From positions 1,652,800 through 1,716,799 of the forward strand of contig NC_087388.1 of assembly GCF_963675165.1 (NCBI RefSeq): DNA of 64,000 bases, written 5' to 3'. Shown in pieces: positions 23,482 through 37,200 of the stretch (its first letter is position 1; every line of letters begins with the position of its first letter). The position numbers and the translations under genes are program-made. The stretch comes from Halichondria panicea (taxonomy: Eukaryota > Porifera > Demospongiae > Suberitida > Halichondriidae). The notes beneath the pieces are model-generated. The model was not told the DNA's origin, did not search any database, and saw nothing but the letters and a program-made list of their open reading frames with translations.

Positions 23482-24155
23482 AGGGCCGTAGATAGCCTAG
23501 GTTTGCTGGGGTGGTAAAATAACAGCTGAACATTTTTACTAAAAAAAAGGTTAACTGTTATTTCATATCCTCTAAATATGCAACTTCCAACTTGCTGTGG
23601 CACCAACTTGCTATGGCACCAACTTAAACCAACTAAAACAAGGTAGCTTAATTGTACCAGTGTGTATGCGTCAAAAAACTGATGAGTCAGCAGGATATGC
23701 TATATTTAGCCAACCGCCCACTAGAGGAGGTTGGTCAAGATTAATTAAGATTCACGTGAGCTTATGTTTTCTATGTAAAAACTCCAAACCCATCCAAGCT
23801 GCTGAGTCGGCACTTTTTATCTACTTTCTTCCATTAGCTCGTTTTATCTCTCTTGTTTCTAAGTTATTCAGCGCCTGCTAATTTAACCCTACTCAACTGA
23901 TTTGAGCCCTGTCCTTCCCAAAATCCTGGCTACGCCATTGCTTGAGCTAGAAAGGTACTTCTGCTTCCAGAGGCGCAGTGGAGCTCCTAAAAAAAAGTCA
24001 TCACTTGTTCTCAACAGTCAGCATGCGCATCAGATAGCCCTGCCCACATCTCAATTTTATTACATCATTTATCGATAACAGCATTGAGCATGTGCAGATC
24101 TAGAATACCAGGGGGGGAAACTGTCCCCCCTGCCCCCCCTGCTGCCTACGGCCCT
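23482..24155. mobile_element. TIR element with 7-bp target duplication
   Basis: The ends AGGGCCGTAG and CTACGGCCCT are inverted, and GGTCACT flanks both sides (23475-23481 and 24156-24162). The 674-bp interior includes a stretch related, in opposite orientation, to 58540-58820, with a conserved core around GCGCATCAGATAGCCCTGCC. The interior motif AATCCTGGCTACGCCA also occurs at the end of the 57517-57795 element, so these belong to one family or are nested. Confidence 0.65.
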
Positions 24156-25123
24156 GGTCACTCCTTCAGATAATTCTATTAAAGAATTCAAAAAGTGCAA
24201 CTAAAGAAGTTACTTTTAGAAAACATAAAAATTGGCAATTTTTGAATTGGTGTTGAGAAAAAAGTGGCACCAGCAATAGTTTCTGGATACTCGTATGCTG
24301 ACAGAGCAATGACCAGGCCACCTACCAATTCGAGCATGCAGAAGCCTGAGCCGGTTTGGGTTGTATTGATGCAACAATGGTTTTTGGTCCATCACCAATT
24401 TAAAAATATCCAAACACATACGAATGAAACTTTTTGACACCAAAAACCAGAGCCAAGGCATCTTGCTCTATCTGAGCGTAGTTGCATTCAGCTTTCGATA
24501 GTGATCGAGAAACATACCCAATTGGTTTTCCGAACCGTCTGGTATGCGGTGTGCCAGCACGGCGCCTATCCCATAGGATGAGGCATCACACATGAAGAGC
24601 ACGGGTAAGTCGGATTTTAAATGACCAATAACGAGTCTGTAGTGAGTGACTTCGAACGCCTGATGCTCTTTGTCTGACCACGTCCATGTGACTTCTTTCC
24701 CAAGAATAGCGTACAGTGGTGCCAACATATCTGCCATATTTGGCTTGCTAAAATAAGTCAAGAGTGCTAAATACGATTTCAACTCAGACACATTCTTGGG
24801 CACCGGTGCTTCTTGAAGCGCCTTTACTTTCTTTTGGACAGGACGTAGATCGTGCTCGTCGATAACATGGCCCAGAAAAACAACAGTTTTGGCTAAAAAC
24901 TTGCACTTTAGTCTTGGGCTCTTGGGCTCGTAGACCAGCTAAGGCTTGATCTAGCTTATAATTTATGCTAGCTTAGTCAACACTTTGGAAAGGGAATTTA
25001 GAAAGTCAACTTCATCTTTACCTGTGATCAATATAATTATAATTTAGGTACACAACAACATTGGGGATTCCCTACAGTAATAAATTCTCCATGTACCTCT
25101 GAAAAATTCCTGGTGCTGATGAT

Positions 25124-26560
25124 TTTTTTTTTTTTTTTTTTTTTCTTTATAATGTTTGATGCAGAGGAAGCATACAGGATATGACAAGGTAGCTAAATGA
25201 AGCTAATAATGAAGTCAGTCCATAACCAAAAAGTAAAGGTGCAGGTGCAGGTGTACTTAAGTGAAAAAAGAAAAAAGAAAAAATTTTAACTTATTGCTAT
25301 AATTTTGACAGGGATAATTTAAAAGCAGATGGGCTAGGGCTACTGATAACATTTAGGGGAAGGGAATTCCAAATGGGGATTACGCTTACAAAAAAGGAAT
25401 GTCTATGGGCTAGGGTTTTAACATATGGTTTAAAAATAATTTGATTATGAGGGTGACGGGGGGAAGGGCGAGGATGGAGGGTGAAAACATTGGGAGATAT
25501 TATAGATAAATTATTAAGTATATTAAAGCAGACTTTCAGTTTTTGGTTTTTCCTTCGAGATGACAGAGGTTTCCAGTTTAAGGAGGCAAGCAGGTCAGGG
25601 TATTCTGCCCTCCACTGCTTCGTTACAATTTTCCCTGCAAATTTTTGGACGCTTTCCAGTTTTTTTATATCTGTGTAGTGATGAGGGTCCCAGACTGCAC
25701 CGCAATAGTCTAACTTAGGCAGAACAGCCGTGCGGTAGATCTGGTTCCTGATCTGAGGTGGTGATTTATGGAACTTGCGATGGATGAAGCCAAGATGTTG
25801 TTTGGCCTTCTTGCAGGTGTTGTGTATGTGACATGCCCATTTTAGATCATTATTGATAGTAACACCAAGGTACTTTACAGTATCACATGGGGAGATCCGA
25901 TGGTTGTTTATATCTATATTCATTGGGATAGTGCGTGTAGAGCGAGTTATTGTAAGCAGTTTGGTCTTGGAGTGGTTTGCTGTGAGGCCGTGAGATTGCA
26001 TCCAGGAGTTTATTTCATTGACGTCTCCCTGTAGGTCCTGAGTTTCAATTGTCGAGTTTATGGGCTTGTAGAGAAGGATATCGTCTGCGTATAGAATGAG
26101 TTTGGCATTGGTGGACAGGTTGATGTTAGCAATTGAGTTCATGAAAATGTTGAATAATAGCGGTCCTAAGATTGACCCTTGTGGGACACCTGAGGTCACT
26201 GCAACAGGGTCTGACATAGTTCCCTCCAGGACTACCCTTTGCTCTCTGTTGGTAAGATAGTTTTTTATCCAATGCAGTAGGTTGCCACAAATGCCTACGA
26301 CTTGGAGAGAGGATATGATCTGTGGGTGGGGTACTGAGTCAAATGCTTTCTTGACGTCAAAGAACACAGTTGCCACTTGGTGATCATTTTCTAGAAGTTT
26401 GTGCCAGTCGTTAGTGACAGATAGGAGGGCTTCTTGAGTTGAAGATTTTGGTCTGAAGCCAAACTGGCAGTTTGACAGGAGCTTGTTTGAGTATAAGAAC
26501 TTTGAGATTCTCTTGTGTACAATCCTTTCCAAAGCTTTTGAGATTAATGATAGGAGAGAT
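25124..26560 (-). mobile_element. 5'-truncated LINE inserted in the Gypsy relic
   Basis: The T-run at 25123-25144 is the poly(A) tail on the minus strand, and GATGAT flanks both ends (25118-25123 and 26561-26566). Spacer copy 2 at about 54590-54620 preserves the uninterrupted site (GCTGATGATACTCCG). The element has lost its 5' part, including the endonuclease. The insertion followed the spacer duplication, or was lost precisely, which is much less likely. Confidence 0.9.
25297..26560 (-). CDS. LINE reverse transcriptase, 5'-truncated
   Basis: About 420 codons stay open on the minus strand. The N-terminal part of the longer open frame (26561-26658) belongs to the Gypsy host element. The LINE part has the non-LTR reverse transcriptase hallmarks: FGFRPKSST, the AFDSVPH segment, SGVPQGSILGPLLF, the catalytic YADD motif and the YLGVTI motif, then a thumb with KLDYCGAVWDPH. 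This pattern fits Jockey/CR1-like elements. Its long intact frame indicates a recent insertion, but without endonuclease and 5' end it is not autonomous. Confidence 0.85.
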
Positions 26561-27570
26561 GATGATACTCCGTAGGGCAGCCTAGTGTAGCAAAACAAGC
26601 CCTTCTGTGTGTTTACGACTACTAACTCTTTCGATTCTTCGTCTAAGGGAGGCTGCAAATATGCTTGGGTTAGATCTAGCTTTATAATGCTTTTCCACCA
26701 TCCAGTTTTGCAAACAGGTCTGGAATAGGGTGCTTATCCAACTTTGCCACCAGATTTACCGTTTGTTTAATCGCCACAAATGCGCACCCTTCAAACGAGT
26801 TTAAGAACTGCGACGATTGGGGTTGCCCAATCCGAATGTTCCACTGATTCTAGGGCACCCTCTGATACAAGTTTTTCAAGTTCAATTTCCACCATGTCCC
26901 GATAAAAGTACGGTGCACTACGTGCTCTGAGGAACTGTGGAGAGGCATTTGATTCAAACAATTTTGGCCCAGAGCAAAACACGGCCCTGTGTTTCTCCAA
27001 TAGATTGTTAAGGGCAGCGTTCAGTAACCAAAAATTTCGTACTAGTTCAACTTTATCTCTTCAAGCCAATTTCTGCCCAGCAAACTAGGGCCCTCTCCTT
27101 TTACAACTAGCAATGGAAGGGTCACTTCTTGGCCACTGTACTTTACCAGCGCATCCTCACCATCAGTGCTCTTTGTGACGTCATCATCCATCTTGTGTAC
27201 CTTTTGGTCAGTACATTTGTATCCTTGTGAGCCTGTGCTGTGACATACGGTATTGAGATGATCTTTCCTCCCGCAGGTATGACAGATTGCCTCCTTTTAC
27301 CGGCATCCGTAGCGTTTATGACCAGTTTTTCCACAATAAAAACAATTTCCACTCTGAGCTTAACCGCGGTTCCTTGACCGGTCCCCTTTCTGTATCTCTG
27401 ACGATTCGTCTCTCCCGGTTGCTGCAAGTGCCTTTGCTCCATACCTTGGGCGAGGTCAATGGCCTTTACAAGTGTGAGCTTTAGACTTGTCTTCCAGCCT
27501 CCCCAGAAGTACTGTCATACTGTCTTCCTCTCTCGTTTGAATCCCAGAGCTCGTCGCCAATGTGATATCT

Positions 27571-28287
27571 TAATAGCAGATTAGCTTGGGTTTAATTTCA
27601 GTTGACAACCATTATTGATAACACAAGAGAGGCATACATGCATGTAGCTGCGCATGGCACAAAAACCACTGATTAAATATAATTATAACATTAGTGAGGG
27701 GCATGCATGCACATTTTTCAAAAAAGCAGGATAGAGGGACTTTCCTATAGGTGCCCCTATGTTATTTCCCTAAAATTTGACAAGCAGTTTATACTTAATT
27801 AATGCAAGTGCCTCAAACTGCCCTTCTATTTCAAGTTACGCCCTAGTTACGCCCCTGAAAGGGATATTTCCCATTCTAATAGTATAATAGATAAAGAATT
27901 TCTGCGGCACTCACAGATTGTAATCTCTGGCTCAAGAACTAAAAAAGTCACTGAGTCAATCACCAAAATTAATTTAGAAGCTTTCGTCTAAAGTGGCTGG
28001 TTCAACAAATATAACGTCAGCTAAAATTTCCCTGAGATAAATTTTTTTCCTAGTTCACAGTTCTGACAGGAAGCGATTTGATTTTCTCACTAGTTACAGT
28101 AGTCCCTTGCATAGTCACCTGCATGTAAGTGTGCATGAATCTAGTTCATTTGTTTTGTTTGTGCATTGCTTGCACTTTACATGAATAAAGTATGGCTCGG
28201 TATGAAATCAGTATTGAAGAATTGATATATCTAAGCCTAGCTATATAATTATGCATTACATTTTAATCTCACTGTGTAGTCACAGAA
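27571..28287 (+). other. 5' flank of gene B, noncoding
   Basis: No gene is visible. Bases about 27980-28240 share blocks with the gene A upstream region. An in-frame TAA at 28264-28266 precedes the start. A TAG ends 8 bases before the ATG, as in genes A and C, which could mark a 3' splice site of a 5' UTR intron. A GTTACGCCCCTGA string near 27847 resembles a TIR element end, but I found no partner. Confidence 0.45.
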
Positions 28288-31200
28288 ATGGCTGGTGAAA
28301 GCCAGTCATGTGATACTCCCCTGCACACTGCTGCAATCCGTGGGGACTTAGATGATGTCAGAGAGCTGTTGAAAACAAAGAAATATGAAGTGGACGCCAG
28401 AAACTCCAACAACCAAACATCTCTTCATCTTGCATGTGCTAACGGTCATCTCGATACGGTTTGGACACTAGCCAATGACTTTAGTGCTGACATAGGAGCT
28501 ATTGATAATGGTGGAAATACACCATTGCTCTTTGCTGCTAAGAACAAACATGTGCATATAATTATTATGTTGGTTCTATTATCAATGCTTGATAGACGCC
28601 TCTCTGATGAAATAAGACAGTCATGTTCCTTTAGCTGTAGTCAGGTTGATTCACATCATGTTAAAATCTTTGAGGATGTCCTCTTTGAGTATTATAATGA
28701 TTCTGAAGCAGTGGAGAAAACTATGCAACTAATATCCAAATTCTTTGTTGATTATGTTGAATTCAAGGATGATGGTTTTATAACATTGCTTGTAGCTGCA
28801 TCACTTGGTCTCAAAGACTTGATTAATCGGTTAGTTACAGAGAAAAAAACCAATCTGAACATTAACGGCTTCTTTGGCTTGTCTGTTTTCCACTATGCCT
28901 GTTTTGGAGGACATGTACTGCTCATGGAGAGTCTTATTTCAGAATATAGTATGGACCTTTCTGTGAAAGATAAATTAGGGTGTTCAATTTTACATTATGC
29001 AACAGTGGAACCTCCCCGTAGTGGCCACATAGAACTAATAGACAAATTAGTGATGAAATATGGTCTCAATCCCGCAGATAAAACTAACAGAGGAAACACA
29101 CCTTTACATATTGCAGCCATGTTTGGACATGTTGAAACAGTGAGGCACCTGATCAGTAAGCACAGTGCTGATATCGATTGCACTAATAATCAGAACAGCA
29201 CATCATTGATGCTAGCTGTGACAAATGGTCATGTCAATGTTTTCGATGCGTTAGTCAAAGAATTTAAGAACAATTGTCATGTCCGAGGTTACAAAAGTCG
29301 AAATCTAGTTCACTATGCATGCGAAGGTGGCCATATAGAACTGATAGACAAGCTGGTGATGGAATATGGCCTCGAATCCACAGTTAGTGATGACGATGGA
29401 AACACACCTCTACATATTGCAGCCATGTTTGGACATGTTGAAACAGTGAGACACCTGATCAGTAAGCATAGTGCTGATATCGATTGCACTAATGATCAGA
29501 ACAGCACATTATTGATCCTAACTGTGGCAAATGGCCATGTCAATGTTTTCGATGCATTAGTCAAAGAATTTAAGAACAATTGTCATGTCCGAGGTTACAA
29601 AAGCCGAAATCTAGTTCACTATGCATGCAAAGGTGGCCATATAGAACTGATAGACAAGCTGGTGATGGAATATGGCCTCGAATCCACAGTTAGTGATGAC
29701 GATGGAAACACACCTCTACATATTGCAGCCATGTTTGGACATGTTGAAACAGTGAGACACCTGATCAGTAAGCATAGTGCTGATATCGATTGCACTGATA
29801 ATCAGAATAATACCCCATTGATGCTAGCTGTGGAAAATGGTCATGTCAATGTTTTCGATGCATTAGTCAAGGAATTTAAGAACAATTGTCATGTCCGAGG
29901 TTACAAAAGTCGAAATCTAGTTCACTATGCATGCGAAGGTGGCCATATAGAACTGATAGAAAAGCTGGTGATGGAATATGGCCTTGAATCCACAGTTAGT
30001 GATGAAGATGGAAACACATCTCTACATATTGCAGCCGGAGCAGGACATGTTGAAACAGTGAGACACCTGATCAGTAAGCACAGTGCTGATATCGATTGCA
30101 CTAATAATCAGAACAGCATATCATTGATGCTAGCTGTGACAAATGGTCATGTCAATGTTATCGATGCGTTAGTCAAAGAATTTAAGAACAATTGTCATGT
30201 CCGAGGTTACAAAAGTGGAAATCTAGTTCACTATGCATGCGAAGGTGGCCATATAGAACTGATAGACAAGCTGGTGATGGAATATGGCCTCGAATCCACA
30301 GTTAGTGATGACGATGGAAACACACCTCTACATATTGCAGCCATGTTTGGACATGTTGAAACAGTGAGACACCTGATCAGTAAGCATAGTGCTGATATCG
30401 ATTGCACTGATATTCAGAACAATACACCATTGATGCTAGCTGTGGAAAATGGTCATATCAATGTTTTCGATGCATTAGTCAAAGAATTTAAGAACAATTG
30501 TCATATCCGAGGTTACAAAAGTCGAAATCTAGTTCACTATGCATGCGAAGGTGGCCATATAGAACTGATAGACAAGCTGGTGATGGAATATGGCCTCGAA
30601 TCCACAGTTAGTGATGACGATGGAAACACACCTCTACATATTGCAGCCATGTTTGGACATGTTGAAACAGTGAGACACCTGATCAGTAAGCATAGTGCTG
30701 ATATCGATTGCACTGATAATCAGAACATTACACCATTGATGCTAGCTGTGGAAAATGGTCATATCAATGTTTTCGATGCATTAGTCAAAGAATTTAAGAA
30801 CAATTGTCATGTCCGAGGTTACAAAAGTCGAAATCTAGTTCACTATGCATGCAAAGGTGGCCATATAGAACTGATAGACAAGCTGGTGATGGAATATGGC
30901 CTCGAATCCACAGTTAGTGATGACAATGGAAACACACCTCTACATATTGCAGCCATGTTTGGACATGTTGAAACAGTGAGACACCTGATCAGTAAGCACA
31001 GTGCTGATATCGATTGCACTAATAATCAGAACAGCACATCATTGATGCTAGCTGTGAGAAATGGTCATGTCAATGTTTTCGATGCGTTAGTCAAAGAATT
31101 TAAGAACAATTGTCATGTCCGAGGTTACAAAAGTGGAAATCTAGTTCACTATGCATGCAAAGGTGGCCATATAGAACTGATAGAAAAGCTGGTGATGGAA

Positions 31201-34200
31201 TATGGCCTTGAATCCACAGTTAGTGATGACGATGGAAACACATCTCTACATATTGCAGCCGGAGCAGGACATGTTGAAACAGTGAGACACCTGATCAGTA
31301 AGCACAGTGCTGATATCGATTGCACTGATAATCAGAACAGCACATCATTGATGCTAGCTGTGATAAATGGTCATGTCAATGTTTTCGATGCGTTAGTCAA
31401 AGAATTTAAGAACAATTGTCATGTCCGAGGTTACAAAAGTCGAAATCTAGTTCACTATGCATGCAAAGGTGGCCATATACAACTGATAGACAAGCTGGTG
31501 ATGGAATATGGCCTCGAATCCACAGTTAGTGATGACGATGGAAGCACACCTCTACATATTGCAGCCATGTTTGGACATGTTGAAACAGTGAGACACCTGA
31601 TCAGTAAGCACAGTGCTGATATCGATTGCACTAATGATCAGAACAGCACATCATTGATGCTAGCTGTGAGAAATGGTCATGTCAATGTTTTCGATGCGTT
31701 AGTCAAAGAATTTAAGAACAATTGTCATGTCCGAGGTAACAAAAGTGGAAATCTAGTTCACTATGCATGCGAAGGTGGCCATATAGAACTGATAGAAAAG
31801 CTGGTGATGGAATATGGCCTTGAATCCACAGTTAGTGATGAAGATGGAAACACATCTCTACATATTGCAGCCGGAGCAGGACATGTTGAAACAGTGAGAC
31901 ACCTGATCAGTAAGCACAGTGCTGATATCGATTGCACTGATAATCAGAACAGCACATCATTGATGCTAGCTGTGATAAATGGTCATGTCAATGTTTTCGA
32001 TGCGTTAGTCAAAGAATTTAAGAACAATTGTCATGTCCGAGGTTACAAAAGTCGAAATCTAGTTCACTATGCATGCAAAGGTGGCCATATACAACTGATA
32101 GACAAGCTGGTGATGGAATATGGCCTCGAATCCACAGTTAGTGATGACAATGGAAACACACCTCTACATATTGCAGCCATGTTTGGACATGTTGAAACAG
32201 TGAGACACCTGATCAGTAAGCACAGTGCTGATATCGATTGCACTAATGATCAGAACAGCACATCATTGATGCTAGCTGTGATAAATGGTCATGTCAATGT
32301 TTTCGATGCGTTAGTTAAAGAATTTAAGAACAATTGTCATGTCCGAGGTTACAAAAGTGGAAATCTAGTTCACTATGCATGCGAAGGTGGCCATATAGAA
32401 CTGATAGAAAAGCTGGTGATGGAATATGGCCTCGAATCCACAGTTAGTGATGACGATGGAAACACACCTCTACATATTGCAGCCATGTTTGGACATGTTG
32501 AAACAGTGAGACACCTGATCAGTAAGCATAGTGCTGATATCGATTGCACTGATAATCAGAACATTACACCATTGATGCTAGCTGTGGAAAATGGTCATAT
32601 CAATGTTTTCGATGCATTAGTCAAAGAATTTAAGAACAATTGTCATGTCCGAGGTTACAAAAGTCGAAATCTAGTTCACTATGCATGCAAAGGTGGCCAT
32701 ATAGAACTGATAGACAAGCTGGTGATGGAATATGGCCTCGAATCCACAGTTAGTGATGACAATGGAAACACACCTCTACATATTGCAGCCATGTTTGGAC
32801 ATGTTGAAACAGTGAGACACCTGATCAGTAAGCACAGTGCTGATATCGATTGCACTAATAATCAGAACAGCACATCATTGATGCTAGCTGTGAGAAATGG
32901 TCATGTCAATGTTTTCGATGCGTTAGTCAAAGAATTTAAGAACAATTGTCATGTCCGAGGTTACAAAAGTGGAAATCTAGTTCACTATGCATGCAAAGGT
33001 GGCCATATACAACTGATAGACAAGCTGGTGATGGAATATGGCCTCGAATCCACAGTTAGTGATGACGATGGAAGCACACCTCTACATATTGCAGCCATGT
33101 TTGGACATGTTGAAACAGTGAGACACCTGATCAGTAAGCACAGTGCTGATATCGATTGCACTAATGATCAGAACAGCACATCATTGATGCTAGCTGTGAG
33201 AAATGGTCATGTCAATGTTTTCGATGCGTTAGTCAAAGAATTTAAGAACAATTGTCATGTCCGAGGTAACAAAAGTGGAAATCTAGTTCACTATGCATGC
33301 GAAGGTGGCCATATAGAACTGATAGAAAAGCTGGTGATGGAATATGGCCTTGAATCCACAGTTAGTGATGAAGATGGAAACACATCTCTACATATTGCAG
33401 CCGGAGCAGGACATGTTGAAACAGTGAGACACCTGATCAGTAAGCACAGTGCTGATATCGATTGCACTGATAATCAGAACAGCACATCATTGATGCTAGC
33501 TGTGATAAATGGTCATGTCAATGTTTTCGATGCGTTAGTCAAAGAATTTAAGAACAATTGTCATGTCCGAGGTTACAAAAGTCGAAATCTAGTTCACTAT
33601 GCATGCAAAGGTGGCCATATACAACTGATAGACAAGCTGGTGATGGAATATGGCCTCGAATCCACAGTTAGTGATGACGATGGAAACACACCTCTACATA
33701 TTGCAGCCATGTTTGGACATGTTGAAACAGTGAGACACCTGATCAGTAAGCACAGTGCTGATATCAATTGCACTAATGATCAGAACAGCACATCATTGAT
33801 GCTAGCTGTGAGAAATGGTCATGTCAATGTTTTCGATGCGTTAGTCAAAGAATTTAAGAACAATTGTCATGTCCGAGGTTACAAAAGTGGAAATCTAGTT
33901 CACTATGCATGCGAAGGTGGCCATATAGAACTGATAGAAAAGCTGGTGATGGAATATGGCCTTGAATCCACAGTTAGTGATGAAGATGGAAACACATCTC
34001 TACATATTGCAGCCAGAGCAGGACATGTTGAAACAGTGAGACACCTGATCAGTAAGCACAGTGCTGATATCGATTGCACTAATAATCAGAACAGCATATC
34101 ATTGATGCTAGCTGTGACAAATGGTCATGTCAATGTTTTCGATGCGTTAGTCAAAGAATTTAAGAACAATTGTCATGTCCGAGGTTACAAAAGTGGAAAT

Positions 34201-37200
34201 CTAGTTCACTATGCATGCGAAGGTGGCCATATAGAACTGATAGACAAGCTGGTGATGGAATATGGCCTCGAATCCACAGTTAGTGATGACGATGGAAACA
34301 CACCTCTACATATTGCAGCCATGTTTGGACATGTTGAAACAGTGAGACACCTGATCAGTAAGCACAGTGCTGATATCGATTGCACTGATAATCAGAACAG
34401 CACATCATTGATGCTAGCTGTGATAAATGGTCATGTCAATGTTTTCGATGCGTTAGTCAAAGAATTTAAGAACAATTGTCATGTCCGAGGTTACAAAAGT
34501 CGAAATCTAGTTCACTATGCATGCAAAGGTGGCCATATACAACTGATAGACAAGCTGGTGATGGAATATGGCCTCGAATCCACAGTTAGTGATGACGATG
34601 GAAACACACCTCTACATATTGCAGCCATGTTTGGACATGTTGAAACAGTGAGACACCTGATCAGTAAGCACAGTGCTGATATCAATTGCACTAATGATCA
34701 GAACAGCACATCTTTGATGCTAGCTGTGAGAAATGGTCATGTCAATGTTTTCGATGCGTTAGTCAAAGAATTTAAGAACAATTGTCATGTCCGAGGTTAC
34801 AAAAGTGGAAATCTAGTTCACTATGCATGCGAAGGTGGCCATATAGAACTGATAGAAAAGCTGGTGATGGAATATGGCCTTGAATCCACAGTTAGTGATG
34901 AAGATGGAAACACATCTCTACATATTGCAGCCAGAGCAGGACATGTTGAAACAGTGAGACACCTGATCAGTAAGCACAGTGCTGATATCGATTGCACTAA
35001 TAATCAGAACAGCATATCATTGATGCTAGCTGTGACAAATGGTCATGTCAATGTTTTCGATGCGTTAGTCAAAGAATTTAAGAACAATTGTCATGTCCGA
35101 GGTTACAAAAGTGGAAATCTAGTTCACTATGCATGCGAAGGTGGCCATATAGAACTGATAGACAAGCTGGTGATGGAATATGGCCTCGAATCCACAGTTA
35201 GTGATGACGATGGAAACACACCTCTACATATTGCAGCCATGTTTGGACATGTTGAAACAGTGAGACACCTGATCAGTAAGCATAGTGCTGATATCGATTG
35301 CACTGATAATCAGAATAATACCCCATTGATGCTAGCTGTGGAAAATGGTCATGTCAATGTTTTCGATGCATTAGTCAAGGAATTTAAGAACAATTGTCAT
35401 GTCCGAGGTTACAAAAGTCGAAATCTAGTTCACTATGCATGCGAAGGTGGCCATATAGAACTGATAGAAAAGCTGGTGATGGAATATGGCCTTGAATCCA
35501 CAGTTAGTGATGAAGATGGAAACACATCTCTACATATTGCAGCCGGAGCAGGACATGTTGAAACAGTGAGACACCTGATCAGTAAGCACAGTGCTGATAT
35601 CGATTGCACTAATAATCAGAACAGCATATCATTGATGCTAGCTGTGACAAATGGTCATGTCAATGTTTTCGATGCGTTAGTCAAAGAATTTAAGAACAAT
35701 TGTCATGTCCGAGGTTACAAAAGTGGAAATCTAGTTCACTATGCATGCGAAGGTGGCCATATAGAACTGATAGAAAAGCTGGTGATGGAATATGGCCTCG
35801 AATCCACAGTTAGTGATGACGATGGAAACACACCTCTACATATTGCAGCCATGTTTGGACATGTTGAAACAGTGAGACACCTGATCAGTAAGCATAGTGC
35901 TGATATCGATTGCACTGATATTCAGAACAATACACCATTGATGCTAGCTGTGGAAAATGGTCATATCAATGTTTTCGATGCATTAGTCAAAGAATTTAAG
36001 AACAATTGTCATATCCGAGGTTACAAAAGTCGAAATCTAGTTCACTATGCATGCGAAGGTGGCCATATAGAACTGATAGACAAGCTGGTGATGGAATATG
36101 GCCTCGAATCCACAGTTAGTGATGACGATGGAAACACACCTCTACATATTGCAGCCATGTTTGGACATGTTGAAACAGTGAGACACCTGATCAGTAAGCA
36201 TAGTGCTGATATCGATTGCACTGATATTCAGAACAATACACCATTGATGCTAGCTGTGGAAAATGGTCATATCAATGTTTTCGATGCATTAGTCAAAGAA
36301 TTTAAGAACAATTGTCATGTCCGAGGTTACAAAAGTGGAAATCTAGTTCACTATGCATGCGAAGGTGGCCATATAGAACTGATAGACAAGCTGGTGATGG
36401 AATATGGCCTCGAATCCACAGTTAGTGATGACAATGGAAACACACCTCTACATATTGCAGCCATGTTTGGACATGTTGAAACAGTGAGACACCTGATCAG
36501 TAAGCACAGTGCTGATATCGATTGCACTAATGATCAGAACAGCACATCATTGATGCTAGCTGTGATAAATGGTCATGTCAATGTTTTCGATGCGTTAGTT
36601 AAAGAATTTAAGAACAATTGTCATGTCCGAGGTTACAAAAGTCGAAATCTAGTTCACTATGCATGCGAAGGTGGCCATATAGAACTGATAGAAAAGCTGG
36701 TGATGGAATATGGCCTCGAATCCACAGTTAGTGATGACGATGGAAACACATCTCTACATATTGCAGCCATGTTTGGACATGTTGAAACAGTGAGACACCT
36801 GATCAGTAAGCATAGTGCTGATATCGATTGCACTGATAATCAGAACATTACACCATTGATGCTAGCTGTGGAAAATGGTCATATCAATGTTTTCGATGCA
36901 TTAGTCAAAGAATTTAAGAACAATTGTCATGTCCGAGGTTACAAAAGTCGAAATCTAGTTCACTATGCATGCAAAGGTGGCCATATAGAACTGATAGACA
37001 AGCTGGTGATGGAATATGGCCTCGAATCCACAGTTAGTGATGACAATGGAAACACACCTCTACATATTGCAGCCATGTTTGGACATGTTGAAACAGTGAG
37101 ACACCTGATCAGTAAGCACAGTGCTGATATCGATTGCACTAATAATCAGAACAGCACATCATTGATGCTAGCTGTGAGAAATGGTCATGTCAATGTTTTC

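Larger units (their letters stand above)
24216..27570 (-). mobile_element. Degenerate Gypsy-type LTR retrotransposon, spacer copy 1
   Basis: Read on the minus strand from right to left, two gag zinc knuckles (about 27260-27350, with a stop between them) are followed by coding for the segment after the protease (about 27060-27160), reverse transcriptase (about 26570-27000 and 24830-25117) and RNase H (about 24220-24800). The reading frame is broken in many places, no integrase is seen and I could not define LTRs. A LINE interrupts the reverse transcriptase at 25124-26560. The second copy at 54066-55925 lacks that LINE. It is an inactive relic. Confidence 0.75.

Noticed and set aside
26561..26658. 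Apparent fusion protein of Gypsy and LINE reverse transcriptases.
   Set aside because: The continuous frame is accidental: the LINE inserted in the same orientation and happens to be in frame. The empty site in spacer 2 shows two separate elements.
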